A stretch of DNA of 42,626 bases from the NCBI GenBank assembly GCA_017937685.1, contig JAGBDD010000150.1, positions 1 through 42,626 on the forward strand, written 5' to 3'. A model generated the notes under the pieces. It saw only the letters and a list, made by a program, of their open reading frames with translations, was not told where the DNA came from and searched no databases. Every line of letters starts with the position of its first letter. Within the stretch, counting starts at the first letter, position 1. Origin of the DNA: Thermoguttaceae bacterium. GTDB taxonomy: Bacteria; Planctomycetota; Planctomycetia; Pirellulales; Thermoguttaceae. This document shows, piece by piece, positions 18,401 through 26,868 of this stretch. Made by a program: the position numbers and the translations under genes.

Positions 18401-19929
18401 TTTTCCTCGACGGCTTTTTGCGCCGCAACGTCTTCCAATTTTTCCACTTCCGAAAAATCGTATTTCGGCGCTTCCAGCTCGATGTTTCCGTCCTTCGCGA
18501 AACGCAATCCGCGCCAAACGCTCCAACCGATAAAGGCGACCGTTACGACCGCCGCCAACGCGTAAGCCAAGGGAAGCTCTAGTCCGAATCCGGTCGGGCC
18601 GCCGTGTTCCGTCGACGTCCACAAGATGTAACTAACGACGACGAACGTCATGAAGGCGCCCGGAACCGCCGCGATCCAGCCCTGTTTCTTTAAGCCGTAA
18701 AGCCAAGCCGCGCCCGCCGCAAGGGTCGACGCCGCAAGGACTTGGTTCCCCCAAGCGAAGTAGTTCCAAAGTTTGCCGAACGACGCCGCGTTTTGATTCG
18801 ACCACCAAAGAAGGGCGCAAATCGCCGCGATAATCGGCGCGCAAATCGCCAACCGTTTCGAAATCGGTTTTTGGTCGATTTTCATCATTTCCGCGAGCGT
18901 CAGGCGCATACTCCGCATCGCGGTGTCGCCGGAGGTGATCGCCAACACGACGACCGCGACGACCGTCGTTTTCCCGAGCCAAGAGCCGAGGAAATCTTCG
19001 GTAATCTTTGCCAACACAAGGTTTGGATTCTCCGCCATCAACTCCGGAACCTTGTTGTAAATCGCGAGCGCGGCGCCCGCCCAAATCATCGCGATCACGC
19101 CTTCGAGAACCATCATCCCGTAAAACGACGAGCGCGCTTGGCGTTCCGTCTTCATCGTACGGGCGATAATCGGCGATTGCGTCGCGTGAAACCCGGACAA
19201 AATCCCGCAGGCGATCGTTACAAAGAGACACGGAATAATCGGTTGCGTCAGTTTGCCCGCCTTAAACGCCTCCGACTCTTGCAGAATCGACGCGTCGCCG
19301 AAGCCGCGAATCAAAAGCGAAATCAAGAGCGCGCCGCTCCCGACGAGGAGAACGCCGCCGAAAATCGGGTACAGCTTGCCGATGATCTTGTCGACCGGAA
19401 ACATCGTCGCGACAATATAATAGAGAAAAATCGTCCCGACCGCGCCCCAAAAGAACGGAATGTTCGGCAGGAACGTTTTGTCGATCAAGTTCGCCGGAAC
19501 GTTGATGAAAACGGCGACGACCAGCGCGAGCAGAAAGACGGTAAAAGCGGAAAACGCGCGATAATAAACGGCGCCAAGCGTCAACTTAATGAAGTACGGC
19601 AGGTTCGCGCCCCGGTTGCGAAGCGACGCCATTCCCGCAATAAAGTCGTGCGTCGCGCCGCCGATAATATTCCCGATCGGAATCAGCAGAAAGACGATCG
19701 CGCCGAACTTAATTCCCGCGATCACGCCAATTACCGGCCCGACGCCCGCGATGTTCAGCAGCTGAATCAGCATATTTTTCCAGTGCGGCAAAACGACGTA
19801 ATCGACGCCGTCCGCCTGCTTGATCGCCGGAGTAACGCGATCGTCCGGCCCCAAAACTTTTTCGACAAAACGGCCGTAAGTCAAGTAACCGACGACCAAT
19901 AGAACGATTCCCGTCAAAAACAGAAGCAT
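18397..19929 (-). CDS. cstA: CstA-type carbon starvation / peptide or pyruvate transporter
   Basis: The 510-residue polytopic membrane protein matches the short CstA group: LTYGRFVEKVLGPD near the start, then VDYVVLPHW and GPVIGVIAGIKFG, the GGATHDFIAGMASLRN motif, FHATQSPIIARTM and ITSGDTAMRSMRL. CstA proteins import peptides or pyruvate in starvation; which of these it carries cannot be told. About twelve or more hydrophobic helices are visible and the C-terminal 40 residues are a charged tail. The ATG has AGAGGA 8 bases upstream, and a TTGTCA-16-TAAAAT promoter precedes it. Its stop overlaps the start of the secreted metalloprotease gene, linking an exported protease with a peptide-type importer (inference on function). 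Confidence 0.93.
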   Translation of the reverse strand: MLLFLTGIVLLVVGYLTYGRFVEKVLGPDDRVTPAIKQADGVDYVVLPHWKNMLIQLLNIAGVGPVIGVIAGIKFGAIVFLLIPIGNIIGGATHDFIAGMASLRNRGANLPYFIKLTLGAVYYRAFSAFTVFLLALVVAVFINVPANLIDKTFLPNIPFFWGAVGTIFLYYIVATMFPVDKIIGKLYPIFGGVLLVGSGALLISLLIRGFGDASILQESEAFKAGKLTQPIIPCLFVTIACGILSGFHATQSPIIARTMKTERQARSSFYGMMVLEGVIAMIWAGAALAIYNKVPELMAENPNLVLAKITEDFLGSWLGKTTVVAVVVLAITSGDTAMRSMRLTLAEMMKIDQKPISKRLAICAPIIAAICALLWWSNQNAASFGKLWNYFAWGNQVLAASTLAAGAAWLYGLKKQGWIAAVPGAFMTFVVVSYILWTSTEHGGPTGFGLELPLAYALAAVVTVAFIGWSVWRGLRFAKDGNIELEAPKYDFSEVEKLEDVAAQKAVEEK

Positions 19930-20057
19930 CGTTTTTTCCTCTTTTTTCTTCGCTTTTTCGGCTCTTCCGAGTCGCCAATCTCCAATTTCGCAACGATTAA
20001 GCGTTCGCGACTTGCCACGCCGCCGAAACGACGCGGAGCGAAACGGTCGCTTTCCTT

Positions 20058-20085
20058 ATTTTACCAAACGACGCCAATTTGACAA
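20058..20085 (-). promoter_or_regulatory. Promoter of the cstA-metalloprotease operon
   Basis: On the minus strand TTGTCA (20085-20080), a 16-bp spacer and TAAAAT (20063-20058). The leader is about 120 bases to the cstA ATG at 19929. Confidence 0.65.
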
Positions 20086-20224
20086 GGCGCCCGAAAAAAC
20101 GCCGCCAAGCGCCGCGCAAGAAACGCCGAACGGCGCCGCCTCCGCGTCGAGCCAATCTCAAACGCGAAAACGACGCCGCTTTTAACGTCTCGCTAAATCG
20201 AGTCGCTAAACGACTTCAACGACT

Positions 20225-22561
20225 CTACTTCGCGAATTCTTGCAACTCTTCCGGAATCCAAACCGGAAGATCGTTAATCGAATCGCGCGCCGCTTGCGAC
20301 GTCGGAACGCCCCACAATTCGAAGAACGGGCCGAGGTTTTTGCCGGTGTTGCGCGACATACGAACCATCCATTGGTCGCGTTTTTGGTCGTCGTTCTTCG
20401 GCAGTTCGGCTTGCGGCGCCTTGCGGTACTCGTCGACGGAGCGGATAAACGGTTCCCAACCAAAGGCTTCGAGCATTTGGACGGTCATTCCGAGCGCGAG
20501 GAACGGGTCGGACTTCCAAACGTCGAACGAACGGCCTTCTTTTTCGACGTAACGCTTGAACCGCTTGACGCGAGCCTCTTTCCCGATAGCGCCGGGGCGC
20601 GAGTCCGCCGCCGCGATACCGTTCAGTTTCTCCATCACGTAAAGCGTGAAGTAGTTGACGGTTACCTCGGTCGTCCCTTGGAACGTCCAGTGTCCGGATT
20701 GGTGATTGTGCCCAAACTCGTGATAGAAGCCCCAGTTCCCTTGTTCCTTCAGTTTCTTGGCGTCGGCGAGGTCGTTTTGGACGTCCATCCAGGTCATGAC
20801 CGGATAACCGGAGTGCATATAACCGGCCGAAATTTGGCGGTCGCAGCAGATGCGTTCCGGGCGGTCGCGGCGCATCGGAGTCGACGCAAACTCGGCGATG
20901 TAGTCGAGCGCGGCGTCCCAAACCATCATAAGTTCTTGCGGATCATCGAGTTTGCGAATCACCGACGACGGGAGCGTAACGACGACGTTCGTCCCTTGCA
21001 GTTCGGCCCAAGGCGCCGGATATTCGCGAATCTTCTTCCATTCTTCCAGCGACGTTTCGCCGCGGACGAACCAAGGCGCCTTCACCGCGCCGGAGATTTC
21101 GACTTCGATTTCCCCCAAACCGGCGCTTTCGATTCCGCGCGGAACGACGACGTAAACCGGGCCGCCAAACGGGTTGGCGATTTCCATTTCCGGCGATTTG
21201 AGCGTTTTTTCGAGCGCGATTTCCGGGTAGCGCGTCCAGCTGTTAAGGCGCCAGTTCTTATCGCGGTGCGCCCCAATGCGGATTTTCAGTTGACGCGGCA
21301 ACTTTTTGAAGGTCGCTTCGTCGACGCGAACGGTAATCTTTTCGCCCGGCGCGGCGTAAAGCCCGGTCGTGTTCCAGTCCGGAACGCCGGTCTTAATCGC
21401 GACTTTAACGCCTTGCAAACGCTCGGCTTCCGACGGAACCGGGCCCGGAAAATCTTGCGACGCGGCAAGCGCCGGAACGTCGTCGGCGTCGGTCGTCCCG
21501 TCCATTTGCCCGGCGATATATTGGTCGGTTTGAATCGCGATCGTCAAGCGAGCCAAGAGATTGTCGCTCTTGATCGGCGCTTTTTCGGTCGGAACGATTT
21601 CGTCGCCGCCGGACGCCAAGCGCTCGAACGCGCCGCGTTTTTCCTTCGGGAGGTGGCGATACGTCAACGAAGCCGTCGACGAAATTTGACGCAACGTCGC
21701 CGCGTCGGTCGCCGCCAATTCTTTCTCCGCGACGTCTTTCGAAGCGCCGATTTTATCGACGAAACGGACGACTTCGCCGCCGGACGCAAACTGCGGAATC
21801 GCGGACTTTACGTTATACTCGTTCGCGCCGACCGGATCGACCGAACCGTCCGCCCAAGCGAGTTCGACGCCGTGTTTCGTAAAGCTAGCGTTCCCGGCGT
21901 GATCGGTCAAGAAGTTTTTCCCCGGGTTCAGTTGAATCCAGCCCCAACCGAGCGAACCGGCGACGAACCCGGCGCCGTTCTTGACGACGTCGAGCAGTTT
22001 GTCGAATTGATCTTTCGGAATGTTCGCGGCCGCGCCGAACATCACGTCGAACGACGCCGGAATCTTGTCGACAGAAACGGCGTTAAACCCTTCTTTCTTC
22101 AAGAGTTCCGCCGTCGCCGGATTGCGCCAAACGGCGACGCGAATATCGGCGTTTTTCTTGTCGGCGTCCGCGCCCGCCGCCCAACGGACGACGTTCGTAA
22201 CGAAGCGTTGCGTCGACGCCGTCTCGGCGATTTTATCGGCGTTGCAGTAACCGTCGTGTCCGAAAACGACAACGCGTCCCTTTTCCGCAAACGACGCCGC
22301 GACAAGGGGTTCCATTACTCCCTTTTCGTATTCGCCGACGACGACCGGGAAGGCCGAGTCGCCGAGCGCGACGACCGGACCCGGCGCCCCGCTCTTAATA
22401 ATCGTATCGACGCCGTCGGTCATCGCCGCGATCGCCGCCGCTTTATCTTCTTCGCTCGCAACGGGATTCGCCGCCCAAAGTTGCGCCGCGCCGCAGAAAA
22501 CCGCGCTTAACGTCAACGCCGAAACGCCGAACGCGCGCAGTCCAAACTCGTTAATTCTCAT
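20225..22561 (-). CDS. Secreted M60-family (enhancin/TCAF-like) zinc metallopeptidase
   Basis: The 778-residue protein has a signal peptide (residues 1-30, ending LWAANP). Residues about 50-240 resemble a class I glutamine-amidotransferase-like fold (VVALGDSAFPVVVG, FGHDGYCNADK). The C-terminal half is the M60 peptidase domain with the zinc site FYHEFGHNHQSGHW (His614, Glu615, His618) and the downstream Glu in TTEVTVNYFTLY. This order, a Rossmann-like part followed by M60, resembles animal TCAF proteins (recollection). M60 enzymes are known to cut mucin-type glycoproteins, so host or food glycoproteins are possible substrates. ATG 22561 is chosen because AGAGG lies 8 bases upstream and the signal peptide starts there; a longer in-frame start at 22714 would precede it without a signal peptide. 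Confidence 0.9.
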   Translation of the reverse strand: MRINEFGLRAFGVSALTLSAVFCGAAQLWAANPVASEEDKAAAIAAMTDGVDTIIKSGAPGPVVALGDSAFPVVVGEYEKGVMEPLVAASFAEKGRVVVFGHDGYCNADKIAETASTQRFVTNVVRWAAGADADKKNADIRVAVWRNPATAELLKKEGFNAVSVDKIPASFDVMFGAAANIPKDQFDKLLDVVKNGAGFVAGSLGWGWIQLNPGKNFLTDHAGNASFTKHGVELAWADGSVDPVGANEYNVKSAIPQFASGGEVVRFVDKIGASKDVAEKELAATDAATLRQISSTASLTYRHLPKEKRGAFERLASGGDEIVPTEKAPIKSDNLLARLTIAIQTDQYIAGQMDGTTDADDVPALAASQDFPGPVPSEAERLQGVKVAIKTGVPDWNTTGLYAAPGEKITVRVDEATFKKLPRQLKIRIGAHRDKNWRLNSWTRYPEIALEKTLKSPEMEIANPFGGPVYVVVPRGIESAGLGEIEVEISGAVKAPWFVRGETSLEEWKKIREYPAPWAELQGTNVVVTLPSSVIRKLDDPQELMMVWDAALDYIAEFASTPMRRDRPERICCDRQISAGYMHSGYPVMTWMDVQNDLADAKKLKEQGNWGFYHEFGHNHQSGHWTFQGTTEVTVNYFTLYVMEKLNGIAAADSRPGAIGKEARVKRFKRYVEKEGRSFDVWKSDPFLALGMTVQMLEAFGWEPFIRSVDEYRKAPQAELPKNDDQKRDQWMVRMSRNTGKNLGPFFELWGVPTSQAARDSINDLPVWIPEELQEFAK

Positions 22562-22710
22562 CGAGTTCGCCTCTTTGTAAATTTTATCGTTTAAAGGTTG
22601 CCAGAACGTCGACGGCGACGAGCGACCGCCGAAGTCGACGTCCGAAATTTTGCCGTTATTCCAACGCGTCGCGACAAAACGCCGCAAACGCTCCAAACAT
22701 CGTAAACAGT

Positions 22711-23382
22711 TCAATCGTCGAACGTTCCGATCGATTGCGAGTGCGAGTCGAAACTCGTCAAAAACTCGACGATTTCGAGCGCGTCGTCGGTAAAATCGCG
22801 GAAGTAAAGTTTGCGGATTTGATCGAGGATAAACCGCTTTTGCGCCCCGCTCGGAACGGTCGGAAACTGCGCTTTTTCAAGGATTTCCGTCTCGACGCGT
22901 CCAAGAGCCAACAGGACGCCGCGCCCGGTCAAACTCCAAAAACGCATCGCCTTCAAACGCCGACCGTTATCGGTTTGCGCGACGCGCCCCTCGACGAGAA
23001 CGAACTCGCCTAAATCCGGAATTAACCCCGGCGAACGCTTGACTTGCGAAAATCCGTTTCCGACGTTAAGCATCCAGCCTTCGCCCGCCTTCCAATAGGC
23101 GACGAGCTTGTCGCTCCCGACGACGAAGTAAAGATCGTCCGGCCGCAAACGCCGCATTTTCAAGCCTTCCGTCGCCGGGCTCGCCGCGTCGGAAGCGACC
23201 GGAGCTTGTTGCGAAACGGGTTGCGCCGCTTTAACCGGTTGCGATTTCGGCGCTTGCGGTTGCGCCGCCGGTTCGATCAAAATCGGTTGTCGACACTTCG
23301 GACAGCGCCGCGTTTGCCCGCGCAACTCGTCCTTCGCGTCGATTTTACTTCCGCAACTTCCGCAAACAACTCGAATAGCCAT
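22711..23382 (-). CDS. Hypothetical protein with an N-terminal MJ0042-type zinc ribbon
   Basis: The first 40 residues, MAIRVVCGSCGSKIDAK and RRCPKCRQPI, contain two CxxC pairs spaced like an MJ0042-type zinc finger, which is common at the N-terminus of planctomycete and delta-proteobacterial proteins. A Gln/Pro/Ala-rich linker (about 40-70) follows. The rest (LYFVVGSDKLVAYWKAGEGW to the end, 223 residues total) is a globular part I do not recognise. There is no signal peptide or membrane segment, so it is probably cytoplasmic. AGGGGA lies 6 bases before the ATG and a TTGAAA-16-TAAAAT promoter is upstream. The M60 gene follows on the same strand after 149 bases, so they might be cotranscribed; the functional link is unknown. 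Confidence 0.8.
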   Translation of the reverse strand: MAIRVVCGSCGSKIDAKDELRGQTRRCPKCRQPILIEPAAQPQAPKSQPVKAAQPVSQQAPVASDAASPATEGLKMRRLRPDDLYFVVGSDKLVAYWKAGEGWMLNVGNGFSQVKRSPGLIPDLGEFVLVEGRVAQTDNGRRLKAMRFWSLTGRGVLLALGRVETEILEKAQFPTVPSGAQKRFILDQIRKLYFRDFTDDALEIVEFLTSFDSHSQSIGTFDD

Positions 23383-23461
23383 CGCTTTCCCCTTATTTTA
23401 CCGATTTTACGCGCCCCGTCGAACGCTCGTCCGCCGCCGACGCGAAACTTACGTTTCTCTA

Positions 23462-23489
23462 ATTTTAACCGTTTCGCGCAATTTTTCAA
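23462..23489 (-). promoter_or_regulatory. Promoter of the zinc-ribbon protein gene
   Basis: On the minus strand TTGAAA (23489-23484), a 16-bp spacer and TAAAAT (23467-23462), with a leader of about 75 bases to the ATG at 23382. Confidence 0.6.
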
Positions 23490-23544
23490 GCGGTTTGCGG
23501 AAATTTCGAGCGTATTTTGACAACGCGTTCGCCGTTTTTCTCGG

Positions 23545-24579
23545 TCAACGGTCGTTTTTAGCGAGATAACCCAATATTTCGTCGAGATTTGCGTCGCAAG
23601 AGTGGATCGCGACGACGCGCTTCGTTTTCGTATTAATATACAAAAATTGCCCGCGCATTCCGCCCTTGCCGAACGCGAAGCCCGAATCGCCGACCGGATG
23701 CAACTCAAACCCGCGCTTCAAGACTTCGTCGACCGCCGCTTCGGAGAGGATGCGTTTACCGCCGTAAACGCCGCGCTGAACGTAAATTACGCCGAGTTTC
23801 GCCATATCCTCGGTCGAGATATACATCCCGGTCGCGCCCATCGGAAATCCTTGCGGGCACTTCGCGAACGCGCATTCGGCGAACTTTGCGGGCGCTAAAA
23901 CTTCGCGGATAAGGAAATCGTCGAGTCGCTCGCCGGTTTTTTCGGAAACGATTCGCGAAACCAAGTAAAACGCCGCGTCGCTGTAAACGCTTTTTTCGCC
24001 GGGTTTATACTTTAACGGACGTTCGAGAACAAGCCTCAAATAATCTTGCGACGCCCAGTCGTTCGGGTTTTCCGCGTCGATATCGAGAAAGCCGCGCTCA
24101 AAGCCGACGCGGTGCTTCATAACGTCGGAAATCTTGACGTCGCGCCACTTCGGGTCGAAGTTTTCCGGAAACTTTTCCTCGAAAATCGGAAAAACCGGGT
24201 CGTCGACGTCGAGAACGCCGCGATCCTGCAGAATCATAACCGCCGTAACCGCAAAGAGTTTCGCGACGGAGTACGTATTTTGACTCCGCGACGCCGGGCG
24301 AATTTGCTTCGTTCGCGAAACGCCGTCGCAAACTTCGCAAACCGCGTAAACTCGCCCGTCTTTTTCGGCTAACTCGACCAATTTTTCGAACATCGGTTTC
24401 GACGCCGCGTCGCTCGTTTTCACTTTTTCGCCAACCTCCGAAATCGCCGCGACTTCCGCCACGCCGTTTTCCGCGTTTTCGTCGAACCCGTAAACCGCGC
24501 CGACGCCGTTATTACTCGCCGTCGCGACGCCGCCGAAAAGCGCGACCGCCAACGCGACGTTTCGCCAATTCGCTTTCAT
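23545..24579 (-). CDS. Secreted serine beta-lactamase-like hydrolase (class C / esterase group)
   Basis: The 344-residue protein has a hydrophobic N-terminal leader (residues 6-28). The penicillin-binding fold motifs are present: SVAK with nucleophile Ser104 and Lys107, and YSD (Tyr199, Asp201) in place of the usual YxN; a GKGGMRGQF segment may stand for the HxG/KTG strand. Family members include peptidases, esterases and class C beta-lactamases, and which of these it is cannot be told. The best guess is a periplasmic hydrolase, not antibiotic resistance. GGAGAG lies 5 bases before the ATG. It lies 27 bases after the tyrosine phosphatase gene on the same strand, so it is the last gene of the sulP-phosphatase run. 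Confidence 0.85.
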   Translation of the reverse strand: MKANWRNVALAVALFGGVATASNNGVGAVYGFDENAENGVAEVAAISEVGEKVKTSDAASKPMFEKLVELAEKDGRVYAVCEVCDGVSRTKQIRPASRSQNTYSVAKLFAVTAVMILQDRGVLDVDDPVFPIFEEKFPENFDPKWRDVKISDVMKHRVGFERGFLDIDAENPNDWASQDYLRLVLERPLKYKPGEKSVYSDAAFYLVSRIVSEKTGERLDDFLIREVLAPAKFAECAFAKCPQGFPMGATGMYISTEDMAKLGVIYVQRGVYGGKRILSEAAVDEVLKRGFELHPVGDSGFAFGKGGMRGQFLYINTKTKRVVAIHSCDANLDEILGYLAKNDR

Positions 24580-24606
24580 TTTACTCTCCGTCGCTTACTT
24601 AAAGCG

Positions 24607-25146
24607 TTACTCGTTTTGCGTCAAATAGTTAAGAAGTCCTTCGCAACCGGCGAGAACGTCGTTCCAAGCGGCGTCGAAGTCGTTCGTGTACCAAGGGTCG
24701 ACCAAATCGCGCGGCTCGTCGGTATAATCGAGCAAAAGCGAAACCTTGTCTTCGCGCCCCTTAGGACAGACGCGCATCATATTGCGGCGGTTCCAATCGT
24801 CCATTCCGATCAGCATATCCCAACGTTCAAAGTCGTCGGGGCGGAGGCGCCGCGCCGTTTTGCCCGCGCAGGAAATCCCGTGTTCGCTTAATTTACGACG
24901 CGCGGGCGGATAAACCGGGTTTCCGAGTTCCTCGGCGCTCGTCGCGGCCGACGCGATCTCAAATTCGTCCGCGCGCCCCGCTTTCGCGACCAAATCTTTC
25001 ATAACGAACTCCGCCATCGGACTGCGGCAAATGTTCCCGTGGCAAACGAATAGAATCCTCGCCCGATACGCGGAGTCGCGAGAGGACGAAGCTAACCGCC
25101 CCTCCCGACAAGGGACGCCGTTAGGTTGATTGGAGTCGGAACGCAT
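24607..25146 (-). CDS. Low-molecular-weight protein tyrosine phosphatase
   Basis: The catalytic loop CHGNICRSP provides the CX5R motif (Cys35 to Arg41) directly after the strand ILFV. The late acid motif VDPWYTND supplies the general-acid Asp. The 179-residue cytoplasmic protein fits LMW-PTPs, which remove phosphate from tyrosines of kinases or, in other bacteria, regulate exopolysaccharide export; the target is unknown. About 29 residues of unusual sequence precede the fold (MRSDSNQPNGVPCREGRLAS), more than family members normally have. The start is therefore less sure, although ATG 25146 overlaps the sulP stop as TGATG, as if coupled. The phosphatase body has the native codon style, unlike sulP. 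Confidence 0.9.
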   Translation of the reverse strand: MRSDSNQPNGVPCREGRLASSSRDSAYRARILFVCHGNICRSPMAEFVMKDLVAKAGRADEFEIASAATSAEELGNPVYPPARRKLSEHGISCAGKTARRLRPDDFERWDMLIGMDDWNRRNMMRVCPKGREDKVSLLLDYTDEPRDLVDPWYTNDFDAAWNDVLAGCEGLLNYLTQNE

Positions 25147-26795
25147 CAGGCTACCTTCGCTTTCTTTTCTAACAGTTCCAAAATGGCTAGGTCGGCGCTC
25201 CCGTAGTAGGCGGTTTCGCCCATATACTCCGTGACGCCCGCGCGGTCAAAATAGCCGCGAACCTGTTCGGCGGCGCCGCAGAATACCACGGTCTTTCCCC
25301 GTCGCTTCAGGGCTTCGCAGGTCTCCAGCATAGCCTGAGCGCCGGACAAGTCCACGCTGGACATACCGCGCAGAGAGATAATGAGATAGTCGAACCTGTC
25401 GGCTTCTTTCATACGGTGGACGAATTCGTCGACGTCGCCGAAGAAGAGGGCTCCGGTGATATAAGCCATGCCGCAGCGCTCAAGCGTCGCGGAATCGGCG
25501 ACGGGACGCTTAGCCACGCGGGCGGGATCAATGTCGGAGAACTCGATTTTGATCCGACTGGAGTTCACCATAAACAGAATGGCGGAGTAGACGACGCCCA
25601 TAATAATAGCGACGGTCAGATCGAACAGCACGGTCGCGATCAAGGTGATCACAAACTGACTTATCGCGGACTTGAAGCGGCGAGCGAAGATGTAGCGGAC
25701 GCCCTCCCAGTCGTTCATACGCCACGCTGTAACGATCAATACGCCGGCCAGCGCGGCTAACGGCAACTTCGCCATAACGTCGCCCAGCAGGAACATAGAG
25801 GCCAGCAGAAACACGGAGTGAAACACGCTGGTCAGACGAGTCTGCTGACCGGACTTGACGGCCACGCTGGTGCGAGCGATCGCCGCGGTGGCGGGCACGC
25901 CGCCCATCAGAGGCAGCAGCATATTGCCGACGCCCTGAGCGATCAGCTCTTGGTCGGCGCAAAAGTTTTCGTTCTTCATACGGGCGGCGGAGGCGCCGCA
26001 CAGCAGGCTTTCGATCATACCGAGAGCGGCGATGGTAACCACGGGAGACGTCAAATCGGAGACCATCCGGACGCTCAGACCGGACAGACTTAGGCGATCC
26101 TCCAACCGCAGAGTCTTGGGAATATCGCCCACCGCGGCAAGGGAATCCATACCGCAAACAATGGAGACGACGGCGGCGACGACGACGCCCGCCAGAGAGC
26201 CGGGAACCTTGGCCCCCCACTTCTTGGGCCACGCCAGCATCACGACAACCACCAGAACGCCGACGCTCACGGCTTCCGGGTTGGGGTGGAAACCCAGACG
26301 ACCGTAAGAGGCCAACTTCTCCAAAGCGGTGGCGCCCTCGGAAACCGTGCCGAAGAAGGCGTCGATCTGGCCCAGAGCAATGATGACGGCGATACCGGAG
26401 GTAAAGCCCATAATCACAGGCATAGGAATAAAGCTGATGAGACGGCCTAACTTCAACATACCGGCCGCCAGCATTAACGCGCCGGCGGCGAAGCAGGCCA
26501 AGAACACGCCCTGCAGACCGTGCTGCGCCACGATACCGATCAGCACGGCGCTCATCGCGCCGGTGGGCCCGGAGACCTGATAGGAAGCGCCGCCCAAAAC
26601 GGCGATAACGACGCCGGCCACAATGGCGGTAACCAGACCGGCTGCGGCGGTTGCGCCGGAACTGACGCCGAAGGCCAGAGCCAACGGCAACGCCACGGCG
26701 CAGACCGTCAGGCCGGCCATCATATCCTTGGTCAGCCTAGCGGCGTTATATCCGGAAAACTCCCGCTTCAGCCCTTGAACAAACTGTGAGATCAT
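25146..26795 (-). CDS. SulP family anion transporter with C-terminal STAS domain, codon use foreign to the window
   Basis: The 549-residue protein starts with an amphipathic stretch, then LPLALAFGVSSGATAAAGL and YQVSGPTGAMSAVLIG, typical of SulP permeases, followed by around a dozen helices. The region from about residue 440 is a STAS domain, including FDYLIISLRGMSSVDLSGAQAML. Family members carry sulfate, bicarbonate or other anions with Na+ or H+; the substrate is unknown. Its codons differ sharply from neighbours: CTG for Leu and CAG for Gln dominate, while flanking genes use CTC and CAA. This suggests transfer from a low-GC Gram-positive gut bacterium (inference). GGAGAGG precedes the ATG by 8 bases and the gene has its own strong promoter. 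It overlaps the phosphatase gene by one base. Confidence 0.92.
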   Translation of the reverse strand: MISQFVQGLKREFSGYNAARLTKDMMAGLTVCAVALPLALAFGVSSGATAAAGLVTAIVAGVVIAVLGGASYQVSGPTGAMSAVLIGIVAQHGLQGVFLACFAAGALMLAAGMLKLGRLISFIPMPVIMGFTSGIAVIIALGQIDAFFGTVSEGATALEKLASYGRLGFHPNPEAVSVGVLVVVVMLAWPKKWGAKVPGSLAGVVVAAVVSIVCGMDSLAAVGDIPKTLRLEDRLSLSGLSVRMVSDLTSPVVTIAALGMIESLLCGASAARMKNENFCADQELIAQGVGNMLLPLMGGVPATAAIARTSVAVKSGQQTRLTSVFHSVFLLASMFLLGDVMAKLPLAALAGVLIVTAWRMNDWEGVRYIFARRFKSAISQFVITLIATVLFDLTVAIIMGVVYSAILFMVNSSRIKIEFSDIDPARVAKRPVADSATLERCGMAYITGALFFGDVDEFVHRMKEADRFDYLIISLRGMSSVDLSGAQAMLETCEALKRRGKTVVFCGAAEQVRGYFDRAGVTEYMGETAYYGSADLAILELLEKKAKVA

Positions 26796-26840
26796 CTGAA
26801 TTGCCTCTCCAAAATATTTTTAACCAAAGTCTATTCCCAC

Positions 26841-26868
26841 ACTATACCACAGCCTTTCAAGAAATCAA
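26841..26868 (-). promoter_or_regulatory. Extended -10 promoter of the SulP gene
   Basis: On the minus strand TTGATT (26868-26863), a 16-bp spacer and TATAGT (26846-26841), preceded by TGG giving an extended -10 TGn. The strength and A/T-rich leader to the ATG at 26795 fit a Gram-positive-type promoter that came with the gene. Confidence 0.7.

Noticed and set aside
20240..22510. Open plus-strand frame of 756 codons
   Set aside because: Antisense to the M60 peptidase gene; arginine-rich shadow translation with no start signal or family match.
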